A DNA stretch of 64,000 nucleotides from Jeotgalicoccus meleagridis (GTDB lineage: Bacteria > Bacillota > Bacilli > Staphylococcales > Salinicoccaceae). Numbering within the stretch: position 1 is the first letter of the stretch; the number at the start of each line of letters is the position of its first letter. Shown piece after piece: positions 47,749 through 55,902 of the stretch. A program made the position numbers and the translations under genes. The DNA lies in the NCBI RefSeq assembly GCF_903994045.1, contig NZ_CAJEWD010000006.1:124001-188000 (forward strand), given 5' to 3'. The notes under the pieces were generated by a model. That model did not search any database. It worked only from the letters and a program-made list of their open reading frames with translations, and was not told the DNA's origin.

Positions 47749-48771
47749 TTATTTTCTCTTTCTAACCATTAACAATAAAATTACTATAAGAATTATTAAT
47801 ATTGCAGCACCAATAATAATTAGGATTATTTGTAAGCTATTATCCGCTTCTTCAATTAATTCAACCGCTTCTTCATTGGCCTCATCAGCAACTTCTTCTG
47901 TAATTTCAAACTCTTCTTCAAAGTTCCATTCGTCATCTTCTGATTTCACATTTGCTTTAAACACATAGTTTCCTGATTCTAATGCATGATTATCATACAT
48001 AACATTAAAGTTAAACTGAGCATTAGGTGCAATAATAAACTCTTCAATCATATTTTGATATAAAGGCTCATCCTCACCTTCTCTATACACACTACCTTCA
48101 AATGAAGTATTGATAATCTTAGGACTTAAATTTCCAAATGTCGTAGACAAACCAGTGCGATAATTTATAGCACCTGCCTCCACATCGATAAGTTCTAAAT
48201 CAGGTTCTACAACATTTTCATTACCTTCTTCTCTAATTTGAACAGCTAAGGCATATGCATATCTATTTTGGATTGCTACACCTTCAGATTCTTCAGATTC
48301 TCCAGGTTCCATAGTAAAATAGAGACCACCTAAAATAACACCATCGAATGATTCATCAGGAGCATTTACCTCTAAACTTACTACTTTTTGCTCTCCTGCT
48401 GGAATTTTCACAGTCGATTCATCTAATGAAGATATATCTGTAAACTTATTTTTCATAGACTCATGTACTTCCTCACCTTCTTCTAATCCATCATATGTAA
48501 TAATTCCATTACTATTTGTAGATGCAATCGTGTTATTTACATTCACTTCTAATTCTTCGTTTGAACTATTATAAACAGTTACTTCTAAATCCTGACTTTC
48601 ACCCGGCTCCATTTCAATATCAAAATAAGACACATTATCATTAATTTGGTTCTCAGGCAAATTTGCTTGTACAGAATAAGGTACAACCCCACTATCTGTT
48701 GTATTTGCTAGAACAACATTAGGTATTAAAAAAATTAATAAAGTTATAAAAACTAGTATTTTTGATTTCAA
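47749..48771 (-). CDS. DUF916/DUF3324 WxL-interacting membrane protein
   Basis: The 340-residue protein has a signal peptide, an N-terminal DUF916 (WxL protein peptidoglycan-binding) domain with VPYSVQANLPENQINDNVSYFDIEMEPGE, then a DUF3324 domain. A C-terminal membrane helix (about 313-335) and the positive tail VRKRK end it. Such proteins sit between the membrane and wall and bind WxL proteins. It starts at TTG, 8 bases after GAGGTG. It is the central gene of the three-gene WxL locus. Confidence 0.9.
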   Translation of the reverse strand: MKSKILVFITLLIFLIPNVVLANTTDSGVVPYSVQANLPENQINDNVSYFDIEMEPGESQDLEVTVYNSSNEELEVNVNNTIASTNSNGIITYDGLEEGEEVHESMKNKFTDISSLDESTVKIPAGEQKVVSLEVNAPDESFDGVILGGLYFTMEPGESEESEGVAIQNRYAYALAVQIREEGNENVVEPDLELIDVEAGAINYRTGLSTTFGNLSPKIINTSFEGSVYREGEDEPLYQNMIEEFIIAPNAQFNFNVMYDNHALESGNYVFKANVKSEDDEWNFEEEFEITEEVADEANEEAVELIEEADNSLQIILIIIGAAILIILIVILLLMVRKRK

Positions 48772-48809
48772 AATGTATTCACCTCTTTATAAAATATTTT
48801 CAAAATAAT

Positions 48810-48838
48810 AGACACCTCGATAAAACTTTGAGGTGTCT
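48810..48838 (-). terminator. Attenuator-like hairpin inside the WxL operon
   Basis: AGACACCTC and GAGGTGTCT form a 9-bp stem followed on the minus strand by an interrupted T tract. It lies between the small WxL gene and the DUF916 gene, so it may give more small WxL protein than the rest. Confidence 0.7.
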
Positions 48839-48859
48839 CTACAGTAAAAGTGTTATAAA

Positions 48860-49573
48860 TTATCCTTCAGTGCCATCTGGTGTTGAACTTAGTGTCCAAG
48901 TAATAGTTGCTTCATGTGAACCGGCTGATGCTGATGACCCAGGTATTGTTAAAGTGACATTATCATTTGTTTCTGATGTTGAATCGCTTAACCATCTCAT
49001 TACCCACGTACCAAGTCCTTGAGCGGTATTGAGTACTCCACTTTCATCTTTTGCAGTAGCAGTGGCAATATTAGCCGCTTCTCCATTTGTTTCTAAATTA
49101 ATTGCTTGAGTGACTCCTGGTCCATCTGTTGTAGATGTAGAAACAGCGTCACCGTTGTTCAACTGGATACTAGATCCAGGTAATGAGTCAATGCCTTCAT
49201 TGTTGAAGTGACTTACTTGTGCAATGACTTCCCATCCTTCACCTGTACCACGTAAATCTGAAACTTGGATATAAGGTAAATCAGTTGTTGCTTCGTAAAC
49301 TTCTTGACTCGTCGATATTATTTGATTCCCAAAGTCTAAGTGTGACACGTAGTCTAATGATAATGGTCCTTCTTGACCCGTAATATTACCTGCGTCTCCA
49401 GCATCAGGGTTTGGCTGTGTTGGATCCTCCGGGTTAACTGGAGCAACTGGTTCAGTTGGAGCAGTGAATTCAACAGTTGCTTGTGATTCTGCTGAACCTT
49501 CCGCACTCAAACTAGGCGACACAACTGTAAATGCTAGGGCAAGGGACAATAAACTAACTAAAGGTTTTTTCAT
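48860..49573 (-). CDS. Small WxL-domain surface protein
   Basis: The 237-residue secreted protein has a signal peptide ending near SLSAEGSA, a proline-rich linker (TAPTEPVAPVNPEDPTQPNP), and a WxL domain over the rest. This includes LDFGNQIISTSQEVYEA, IQVSDLRGTGEGWEVIAQ and the two WxL motifs WVMRWL and ITWTLSSTPDG. It is the first gene of the WxL locus and has a good promoter. Single-domain WxL proteins coat the wall and assemble with the DUF916 protein and larger WxL proteins. Confidence 0.93.
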   Translation of the reverse strand: MKKPLVSLLSLALAFTVVSPSLSAEGSAESQATVEFTAPTEPVAPVNPEDPTQPNPDAGDAGNITGQEGPLSLDYVSHLDFGNQIISTSQEVYEATTDLPYIQVSDLRGTGEGWEVIAQVSHFNNEGIDSLPGSSIQLNNGDAVSTSTTDGPGVTQAINLETNGEAANIATATAKDESGVLNTAQGLGTWVMRWLSDSTSETNDNVTLTIPGSSASAGSHEATITWTLSSTPDGTEG

Positions 49574-49609
49574 TCTTTCAATTTTCCTCCGATTACAATA
49601 TTTGTATAT

Positions 49610-49638
49610 ATTATATACTTAGCTTTCAAAATAAACAA
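49610..49638 (-). promoter_or_regulatory. Promoter of the WxL operon
   Basis: TTGTTT (49633-49638) and TATAAT (49610-49615) on the minus strand are 17 bases apart, about 40 bases before the small WxL gene. Confidence 0.7.
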
Positions 49639-49684
49639 TTTTATTTTACACTTTTTATCACTCTTTATAGTTAGTTTTCAAAAT
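49614..49684. repeat. Pair of 19-base direct repeats at the WxL promoter
   Basis: TATACTTAGCTTTCAAAAT (49614-49632) and TATAGTTAGTTTTCAAAAT (49666-49684) match at 17 of 19 positions and are 52 bases apart, about five helical turns. The first overlaps the core promoter. They may be sites for a transcription factor. Confidence 0.6.
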
Positions 49685-49699
49685 GTCGTCACATTTAAC

Positions 49700-49743
49700 A
49701 AAAAAATGAGAAAGCCCAAGTATCCACGCCTAAACCTTCTCAT
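49700..49743 (-). terminator. Terminator of the asparaginase gene
   Basis: ATGAGAAAG and CCTTCTCAT pair imperfectly across a long loop, with T7 on the minus strand. Confidence 0.7.
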
Positions 49744-49752
49744 TCCTATCTC

Positions 49753-50721
49753 TTAATACCAAAAATCTTCTTTAGTGATTGTTTCTCCAGCGCCTAGCAT
49801 GACGGCTAACTTAAGTCTCGCTTTTTTACTATCATAAGAGCCACCGTTTATTGCACCGTCTTTTTCAAATTGTGAGATACCGCCTGAAAAGTCATAAGCG
49901 ACTTTGACATCTCCATCTTCTGAGGCTGTTGTAATCACAACTGTAATGCCTTGTTCGACTGCTCTTTTCACACCTTCAGCAACTTTATTATTAGCATGTC
50001 CACGTCCCATAGCTTCAATAACTATACCATCTACTTTATGATCAATCGCACAGTCTATAAATTTTGCATCTGTATCTAAAGCACATTTAATAATATCTAC
50101 TGTTGCAAGTTTTTCTTTTATTTTGTATGTATGATGCGGTCTTGGATATTGATAAATTTTCACATCTTGCCCGTCTACTGTACCAAGGTAGCCTGTACCG
50201 CCGCCTCCAAAGCCGTCAACATTCATAGCGTTAATTTTCTTTATAAATCTCGGCTTAAATATTTGTTGATTAAAGAGTACGCTAACTCCAATTTTTTTAG
50301 CTTCAGGGTCTGCTGCAAGTGTGATGGCATCTTCTAGATTTGCATAGGCATCACTACCAATTAATTCTGGTCCTCTTTGTGATCCTGTAACAACTACTAC
50401 TTTATTCGACTCAACGACCTGACTTAAAAAGTACGATGTCTCTTCAAGTGTATCTGTACCGTGAGTCAGTACTATACCATCGACTGCCTCGTCTTTGAGA
50501 AATTCATTTACTCTATCTTTCACTGTGACTAAATTTTCAAAAGTCATTGCGCTACTTGATACACTAATAATTTCCTCAACGCTGATTTTTATATTGTCAT
50601 CAACATTAAGTTTAGACATCAGTTCTTCTCCACTAATTACCCCTGTCTGTTGTAGACCTGTTTCAGGGTCTCTTTTACTCGCAATCGTACCACCTGTTGT
50701 TAGTAGCTTAATATGTGTCAT
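49753..50721 (-). CDS. ansA: L-asparaginase
   Basis: The asparaginase of about 322 residues has both catalytic threonine motifs: LLTTGGTIAS near the N-terminus and GIVLTHGTDTLEETSYFL in the middle, followed by VVVTGSQRGPE. No signal peptide is seen, so it is a cytosolic type I-like enzyme making aspartate and ammonia. The frame extends to 50739; the ATG at 50721, 6 bases after GAGGGG, is used. It lies downstream of an antiporter and isoaspartyl dipeptidase operon, and all three handle aspartyl compounds. Confidence 0.93.
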   Translation of the reverse strand: MTHIKLLTTGGTIASKRDPETGLQQTGVISGEELMSKLNVDDNIKISVEEIISVSSSAMTFENLVTVKDRVNEFLKDEAVDGIVLTHGTDTLEETSYFLSQVVESNKVVVVTGSQRGPELIGSDAYANLEDAITLAADPEAKKIGVSVLFNQQIFKPRFIKKINAMNVDGFGGGGTGYLGTVDGQDVKIYQYPRPHHTYKIKEKLATVDIIKCALDTDAKFIDCAIDHKVDGIVIEAMGRGHANNKVAEGVKRAVEQGITVVITTASEDGDVKVAYDFSGGISQFEKDGAINGGSYDSKKARLKLAVMLGAGETITKEDFWY

Positions 50722-50827
50722 ACGCATCCCCTCTTTCATGTGATATTTCCTATATTATAGCAATAATTTATAGATAATATTTCGTCACTGTCATTTCATT
50801 TTTTTCTATGAGATTGTTCTCTATCTA

Positions 50828-50859
50828 AAAATAAGACACCTTCAAATTTGAAGATGTCT
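50828..50859 (-). terminator. Terminator after the NhaC-family gene
   Basis: AGACACCTTCAAA and TTTGAAGATGTCT pair with one G-U and a T-rich tail on the minus strand. Confidence 0.85.
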
Positions 50860-50868
50860 CTGATTATC

Positions 50869-52302
50869 TTATGCTTTTGTAGAGTTTTCATTCTCTTCTT
50901 TTATATCTTTAGCAATACCAATACCAGTATAACCTAAGATAATTGCAAATATAAAGCCGACGTAACACAGTACTGCCCATGGTGCATAGGATAGGGTTGG
51001 AACACCTAAGGTTCCAGCCATAAATACACCTGCAGATGACCAAGGGATTAAGGGAACAACGACTGTCCCTGAGTCTTCTAGTGTTCTTGATAAGTTTTTA
51101 GCTGCTAAGTTTTTCATTTTATAAGTGTCTTTAAACATCTCACCAGGCACGATGATTGAAAGGTATGAGTTACCTGTAACTAGTGCCATCGTTAAACAAG
51201 ACAATACTGTTGATAAAATTAAATCTCCTGTACGTTTCACATATTTAAGTAACTGTTCAATGATGACATCTAAAGCACCTGATTTGGTCATAATTCCTGC
51301 AAAGGCGAATGCAGAAAAGGCAATTAGGATGACACTTGTCATCGATTGCATGCCGCCTTGGTGGATTAAATCTAGGACTTCTGGAGGCACTACTGAACTA
51401 TCGAAGCCTTCTTTACTTACCATACTGACATCGAATCCTGTCACAGTTGAGGCAAAGACATCTTGTAAAGTAAATCCTTGTATAAACATGCCTAAGAGTG
51501 CTGCAACAATGGATGAAAAGATAATGACAGGTAAGGTCGGATATTTTCTTAAAGCCCCATAAAGAATAATGATTGGTGGAATTAATAATAGTAAATTCCA
51601 GTTAAACATTTCATTTAGTGTTGAGAGCATGGCGGTCATTGATTCAGATTCTGTTTCAGATGCTCCTGTTGTATTTAATCCTGCAATCAAATAGACAATG
51701 ATGGCAATCACTGATGCAGGAATTGTCGTCCATAACATATGTTTAATATGTTCATATAATTCACTGCCTGCGGCTATTGGTGCAAGGTTTGTCGTATCTG
51801 ATAAGGGAGACAGCTTATCCCCGAAATATGCACCAGCTACAATGGCACCTGCTGTTGCTGCGAGATTCGCATCAAGTCCAGTCGCAATCCCCATTAAAGC
51901 AACCCCAACTGTACCTACTGAACCCCAAGAGGTTCCAGTTACAATGGAAATGATAGCAGAGACTACAAAAGAAATTAGCACAATATAGGATGGATTAATG
52001 AGCTCAAGGCCGTAATAAATCAACATAGGAATTGTCCCTGAAATCATCCAGGTCCCAATCAAAATACCAATTGAGATTAAAATTAGTATTGCAGGCATTG
52101 CCTGACTGACTTTTTCTTGTATACCGTCCATCATATCTGACCAAGACAGACCTATTCTTAAAGCGATAAAACCCGCATATACAGATGATAGTATTAATAG
52201 TGGTTCAGGGTTTAAATCAAAGACCCCAAAACCAATGGCTAATAGTAATAGCATTACAACAATAGGTGAAAATGCCTCAAATAAATTTGGTTTTCTCTTC
52301 AT
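50869..52302 (-). CDS. nhaC: NhaC-family Na+/H+ antiporter
   Basis: The 477-residue antiporter has about twelve helices. The family core is GTSWGSVGTVGVALMGIA and GAYFGDKLSPLSDTTNLAPIAAG, with the late VTGNSYLSIIVPGEMF and EDSGTVVVPLIPWSSAGVFMAGTLGVP. It exchanges sodium (or possibly organic anions such as malate-lactate in MleN-type relatives) for protons. It follows iadA by 12 bases, so its cargo could be linked to aspartyl peptides or aspartate. Substrate is uncertain. Confidence 0.9.
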   Translation of the reverse strand: MKRKPNLFEAFSPIVVMLLLLAIGFGVFDLNPEPLLILSSVYAGFIALRIGLSWSDMMDGIQEKVSQAMPAILILISIGILIGTWMISGTIPMLIYYGLELINPSYIVLISFVVSAIISIVTGTSWGSVGTVGVALMGIATGLDANLAATAGAIVAGAYFGDKLSPLSDTTNLAPIAAGSELYEHIKHMLWTTIPASVIAIIVYLIAGLNTTGASETESESMTAMLSTLNEMFNWNLLLLIPPIIILYGALRKYPTLPVIIFSSIVAALLGMFIQGFTLQDVFASTVTGFDVSMVSKEGFDSSVVPPEVLDLIHQGGMQSMTSVILIAFSAFAFAGIMTKSGALDVIIEQLLKYVKRTGDLILSTVLSCLTMALVTGNSYLSIIVPGEMFKDTYKMKNLAAKNLSRTLEDSGTVVVPLIPWSSAGVFMAGTLGVPTLSYAPWAVLCYVGFIFAIILGYTGIGIAKDIKEENENSTKA

Positions 52303-52314
52303 ATTCTGTCCCCT

Positions 52315-53463
52315 TTATTCAAATGTACCTCTAACTAAAATTTCTCCATCTTCTAACATATGTTGACCTTTAGCGAACACATGTTGAATTTGATAATCTT
52401 CTGGGTCTAAGACGAGTAAATCGGCATCTTTATCGACTTCAATTGTCCCTTTATTTTCTAATTTCAATGCCTTAGCTGTGTTTTCAGTCACTAATCTTAA
52501 AGTTTCTTCAAGAGATAAACTGTCATCTTTAATCGTTTCAACGACCTGATCAAATAAGGTACGTGTACTCGCGACACCTAGACCAAGTAGATTACCTTTG
52601 TCATCGAATTTAGGTAGACTGCCATTACCATCTGAAGAGATTGTTAGTTTCGATAAATCTCCACCATTTTCTTTATAGTAAGATACCCACTGATAAGCCT
52701 CATGATCTGCAGTAATATCGACGTAGGACCCTCTACTTGCTAAGCGAATCGCATCGTCAAATAAGCCCTTACTTCTTGTAATGTGTGTCACATGTATATT
52801 AGAAGCTGGTAGCTCATATTCATCTAACAATTGATGTAAAATTGATAAATAAGATTTACCTGGTCCGGTGTGGAAGTGAGTAATACCAGCTTTACCACTC
52901 AACATGCCACCCACTCGTGTTTGTCCAACAATTTTTGCTAACTCATGAACATTCGGTTGTCCAGAACGAGAATCAGCAATAGCAATTTCTGCAGTACCGA
53001 TGACTTTATCAATTAAAATCGCATCATCTTTTACATTAGAAGTAATTGTTGGCGTTGGTACATCATAATTTCCGGTATAAATATATGTAGAAACCCCTTC
53101 AATCTCTAAACCTCTTGCCTTAGCTAGTAGAGAAGATAAATGACGAGTCGTTCCATCAGTTCCGATTAAACCAGCAACAGACGTAATACCTGAATTGGTT
53201 AGGTCACTGAGCTGAAGTTCCGGTGTACGAGTAGCGAAACCACCCTCGCCTCCACCACCGAGCAAGTGAACATGAGGATCAATAAAACCAGGTGTCACAA
53301 GTGCACCATCTACATCGATCACTTTGTAAGGCACTCCCAAAGCTTTCACTGCCGTTTCATCTACATCTCCAATCTTTCCGATCTTATTGTTGATCAGTAA
53401 AATTGACTGTTTTCCTAAACTTTCTGGAGCGTAGACTTGTGCATTTTTCAATAAAGTTAACAT
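52315..53463 (-). CDS. iadA: Beta-aspartyl (isoaspartyl) dipeptidase
   Basis: The amidohydrolase of about 382 residues has the metal motif PGFIDPHVHLLGGGGEGGFATRTPE, SGKAGITHFHTGPG, HVTHITRS and ITISSDGNGSLPKFD-type metal Asp. The HVHLLGGGGEGG stretch is a good IadA signature. It removes isoaspartyl residues from damaged-protein dipeptides. The frame opens with TTG-ATG; the ATG at 53463 is taken. It forms an operon with the NhaC-family gene. Confidence 0.92.
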   Translation of the reverse strand: MLTLLKNAQVYAPESLGKQSILLINNKIGKIGDVDETAVKALGVPYKVIDVDGALVTPGFIDPHVHLLGGGGEGGFATRTPELQLSDLTNSGITSVAGLIGTDGTTRHLSSLLAKARGLEIEGVSTYIYTGNYDVPTPTITSNVKDDAILIDKVIGTAEIAIADSRSGQPNVHELAKIVGQTRVGGMLSGKAGITHFHTGPGKSYLSILHQLLDEYELPASNIHVTHITRSKGLFDDAIRLASRGSYVDITADHEAYQWVSYYKENGGDLSKLTISSDGNGSLPKFDDKGNLLGLGVASTRTLFDQVVETIKDDSLSLEETLRLVTENTAKALKLENKGTIEVDKDADLLVLDPEDYQIQHVFAKGQHMLEDGEILVRGTFE

Positions 53464-53556
53464 CAAATTGTCCTTTCTAATAATTCTAAATTTTTAAAAC
53501 ATGTTTTTATACTAAAGGTATTTTTGGCTTAAGGCAAATCATAAGAGAAAATTATA

Positions 53557-53618
53557 ATAAAAAAAACGCCTACTTATGATTAACCTTTTGTTTCGGTGGT
53601 TGATAATAAGTAGGCGTT
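53557..53618 (-). terminator. Terminator of the LPXTG protein gene
   Basis: AACGCCTACTTAT and ATAAGTAGGCGTT form a perfect 13-bp stem, extended inside by ATTAACC with GGTTGAT, followed by A8 on plus (T8 on minus). Confidence 0.95.
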
Positions 53619-53625
53619 GCATTAT

Positions 53626-54792
53626 TTAATATTTTTCTTTTAACAATTTAGACGAAAGTAACAAGCCAACTCCTAAAAGAGATAAGCTTGCAATTAATAC
53701 AAAGTTTGTATTGTTTGATTCACCTGTATTAGGTAGCTCTTCGCTTTCAGATGAATACACTTCTTCAGCTTTTACTTTTTCTTTTAACTCTATTTTTTCT
53801 TGTTCAGTCAGATTTTTTTCTTCAAGTATTTTTGATGACATCACTCTAGATATTCTTTGATCTAAAGTTGATATATCATTCTGCATAGTGTCTTCTGTTA
53901 ACTCTATGCCATTCATAATGTCACCATAGTCATAGTGATATAACTTTTTCGGTTGCACATTATTAGTACTTTCTTGATCACTACTTAAGTCAGGTCTACT
54001 TTCTGAAGGCTCTTCAGCCGCTTCTTCGGCAGGTCTTTCTTCTGTCTTTTCTTCTAGAGGTTCAATTTGTTCATTAGGTAGTTCCGGTACTTGTGAGTCC
54101 TGAATCTCATCATTCGGACTTGTTTGTCTTTCTGTTTCTTCATGGTAATCTGATTCGAAGTTTTCTTCTCCACCTTGATAATCAGTGTTCGCTTCACTCT
54201 CTGTTTGATTACCCTCTTCTGTTTCTGGTACTTGAACATCTTCTTTTGGAGCTTCTTCTGGTACTTCTTCTTCGACTGAATCAGACGGATCTACTGGCTC
54301 TAGGATAGGTGTCTTGCCTTCGTCTGTTTGGTCCTCATTGTTAGTCGGTTCTTCTGATGAATCATCTGAAGGTAAATCACTCGGTAGGTCATCTTCTGAA
54401 TTATCCTCTTCAGGAATTTCTTCTTCTATAGGATTTTCCTCTGTTGACTCTTCTCTGTTTTCATCCACAGGCTCTTCTGGCTGAACTGGAGTTTGACTTG
54501 GTTGATTAGAACTATCACCTTTATAAATTGTCGTCTCTTCATCGCTTTCAGTATCTGTGTTTTCTTCTGAATTTACGTTATTTTCTTCTTCATCAGTTGG
54601 AGTTTGTTCATTTTGTTGAGTTGTTTCTTCATTCTCAATTTCTGTCTCTATATTAGTTTCTACACTTGTTTCATTCATTGTACTACTATTGTCTTCTGTG
54701 TTTTCTGCTGCATATGCCATGTGAGGGATTAATACCGTAGTCATCATTAAGACAGTAGCTAATTTCACTTTTTCAATTTTACTTTTGCGCAT
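53626..54792 (-). CDS. LPXTG-anchored acidic surface protein
   Basis: The wall protein of about 388 residues has a signal peptide (ending near AYAAENT), then about 240 residues dominated by E, T, S, N, Q, D and P with no recognisable fold. A short helical segment follows (about 290-345, YGDIMNGIELTEDTMQND and STLDQRISRVMS). The sorting signal is complete: LPNTGE, a hydrophobic helix and the positive tail KLLKEKY. Sortase A should couple it to peptidoglycan. The frame reaches 54828, but GGAGGGG sits before the ATG at 54792. Function is unknown; a spacer or adhesin stalk is likely. Confidence 0.88.
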   Translation of the reverse strand: MRKSKIEKVKLATVLMMTTVLIPHMAYAAENTEDNSSTMNETSVETNIETEIENEETTQQNEQTPTDEEENNVNSEENTDTESDEETTIYKGDSSNQPSQTPVQPEEPVDENREESTEENPIEEEIPEEDNSEDDLPSDLPSDDSSEEPTNNEDQTDEGKTPILEPVDPSDSVEEEVPEEAPKEDVQVPETEEGNQTESEANTDYQGGEENFESDYHEETERQTSPNDEIQDSQVPELPNEQIEPLEEKTEERPAEEAAEEPSESRPDLSSDQESTNNVQPKKLYHYDYGDIMNGIELTEDTMQNDISTLDQRISRVMSSKILEEKNLTEQEKIELKEKVKAEEVYSSESEELPNTGESNNTNFVLIASLSLLGVGLLLSSKLLKEKY

Positions 54793-54945
54793 CTTTTCCC
54801 CTCCACTGAGACACAAGTAAACATGCATTTCTCTTTACTTGTCCACTGTAATTCAAAATAATTATAAGGGAATATAGTGAGAATTTCTACCAAATGTCGT
54901 ATATGTTACAGAACCTTAATACTCGCGTATTATTATGTAACTTTC

Positions 54946-55782
54946 TTAATGTGTCACATCATATGTGTTGATAATCGTCTGATAAGCATTGGATCCTAGT
55001 GCTTTACAAACGTAGAAGAAAACAACATCACAAATAACGAGTTGTGCAATTCTACTCGTCATGTTCATGTACTGTATATTCGTTTCTTCTTCTGTGATTT
55101 CTAAAGCAATATCTGAATTTCTTTTAGCAATTGAGGAATGGTTTTGAGTCAGTATGATTGTGAAGACACCTAATTTTTTTGCCAGTTTAACAATTTCTAC
55201 AACTTCTTGAGTCTTACCAGATAAAGTAATCACAAAAAGAACATCATTTTTCTGTGCATTCGTCAATCTCGTCATACACAAATATTTGTCCGATGTAAAA
55301 AATGCATTGATATTCACTCGATGTAGTTTCTGTTCTAAATCATGTCCAACATTCGCTGAATCACCTACACCAAAAATAAAGGTGTTTTTAGCTTTAGCAA
55401 TATGTTCTGCAGTATCGATCATCTTTTTTCGACTGACAATTTTTTCGGTATTATAGAGCGCTTGGATTGTATTTTTAAATACTTTGTCAAAAATTTCCGA
55501 ATGATTGTCACTCTCTAAGTCAATCACTCGTGAAATTTTTTCCTTATCAAGTGTGTGTAATTCTTTAGCCAGTTCTACCTTTAGTTCTTTAATACCTTTT
55601 AAACCAATTCTCTTTGCAAATCTTACAATTGCTGCATCACTTGTCTCTGAATTCTTAGCAATTTCTTTTACCGGCATGTTGATGACCTTATTAGGGTTAT
55701 TCAACATAAAGTCAGCAATTCTACGTTCCACCGGCGTCATATACTCTAATCTTTTCTTGATTTGACTTAATACAGAAAACAT
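54946..55782 (-). CDS. RpiR/MurR-family transcriptional regulator
   Basis: The 278-residue regulator has an N-terminal HTH_6 domain (MTPVERRIADFMLNNPNKVINMPVKEIA, then TSDAAIVRFAKRIGLKGIKELKVEL). A SIS sugar-phosphate-binding domain follows (IFGVGDSANVGHDLEQKLHR, DVLFVITLSGKTQEVVEIVKLAKKLGV). It lies 120 bases after the GH32-like gene. Such regulators sense sugar phosphates and control the neighbouring sugar genes; here the neighbour is a probably inactive GH32. Target and ligand are inference. Confidence 0.9.
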   Translation of the reverse strand: MFSVLSQIKKRLEYMTPVERRIADFMLNNPNKVINMPVKEIAKNSETSDAAIVRFAKRIGLKGIKELKVELAKELHTLDKEKISRVIDLESDNHSEIFDKVFKNTIQALYNTEKIVSRKKMIDTAEHIAKAKNTFIFGVGDSANVGHDLEQKLHRVNINAFFTSDKYLCMTRLTNAQKNDVLFVITLSGKTQEVVEIVKLAKKLGVFTIILTQNHSSIAKRNSDIALEITEEETNIQYMNMTSRIAQLVICDVVFFYVCKALGSNAYQTIINTYDVTH

Positions 55783-55902
55783 AACTTTACACCTCTCTCA
55801 CTTGGCTTTTCTCATACATATCGATGGTGTAATTATATCATTACTCCTTATAATTTGTTACAAAAATAAGTTCTTTTAATTAAAATAATCTTATTTTTCT
55901 AT

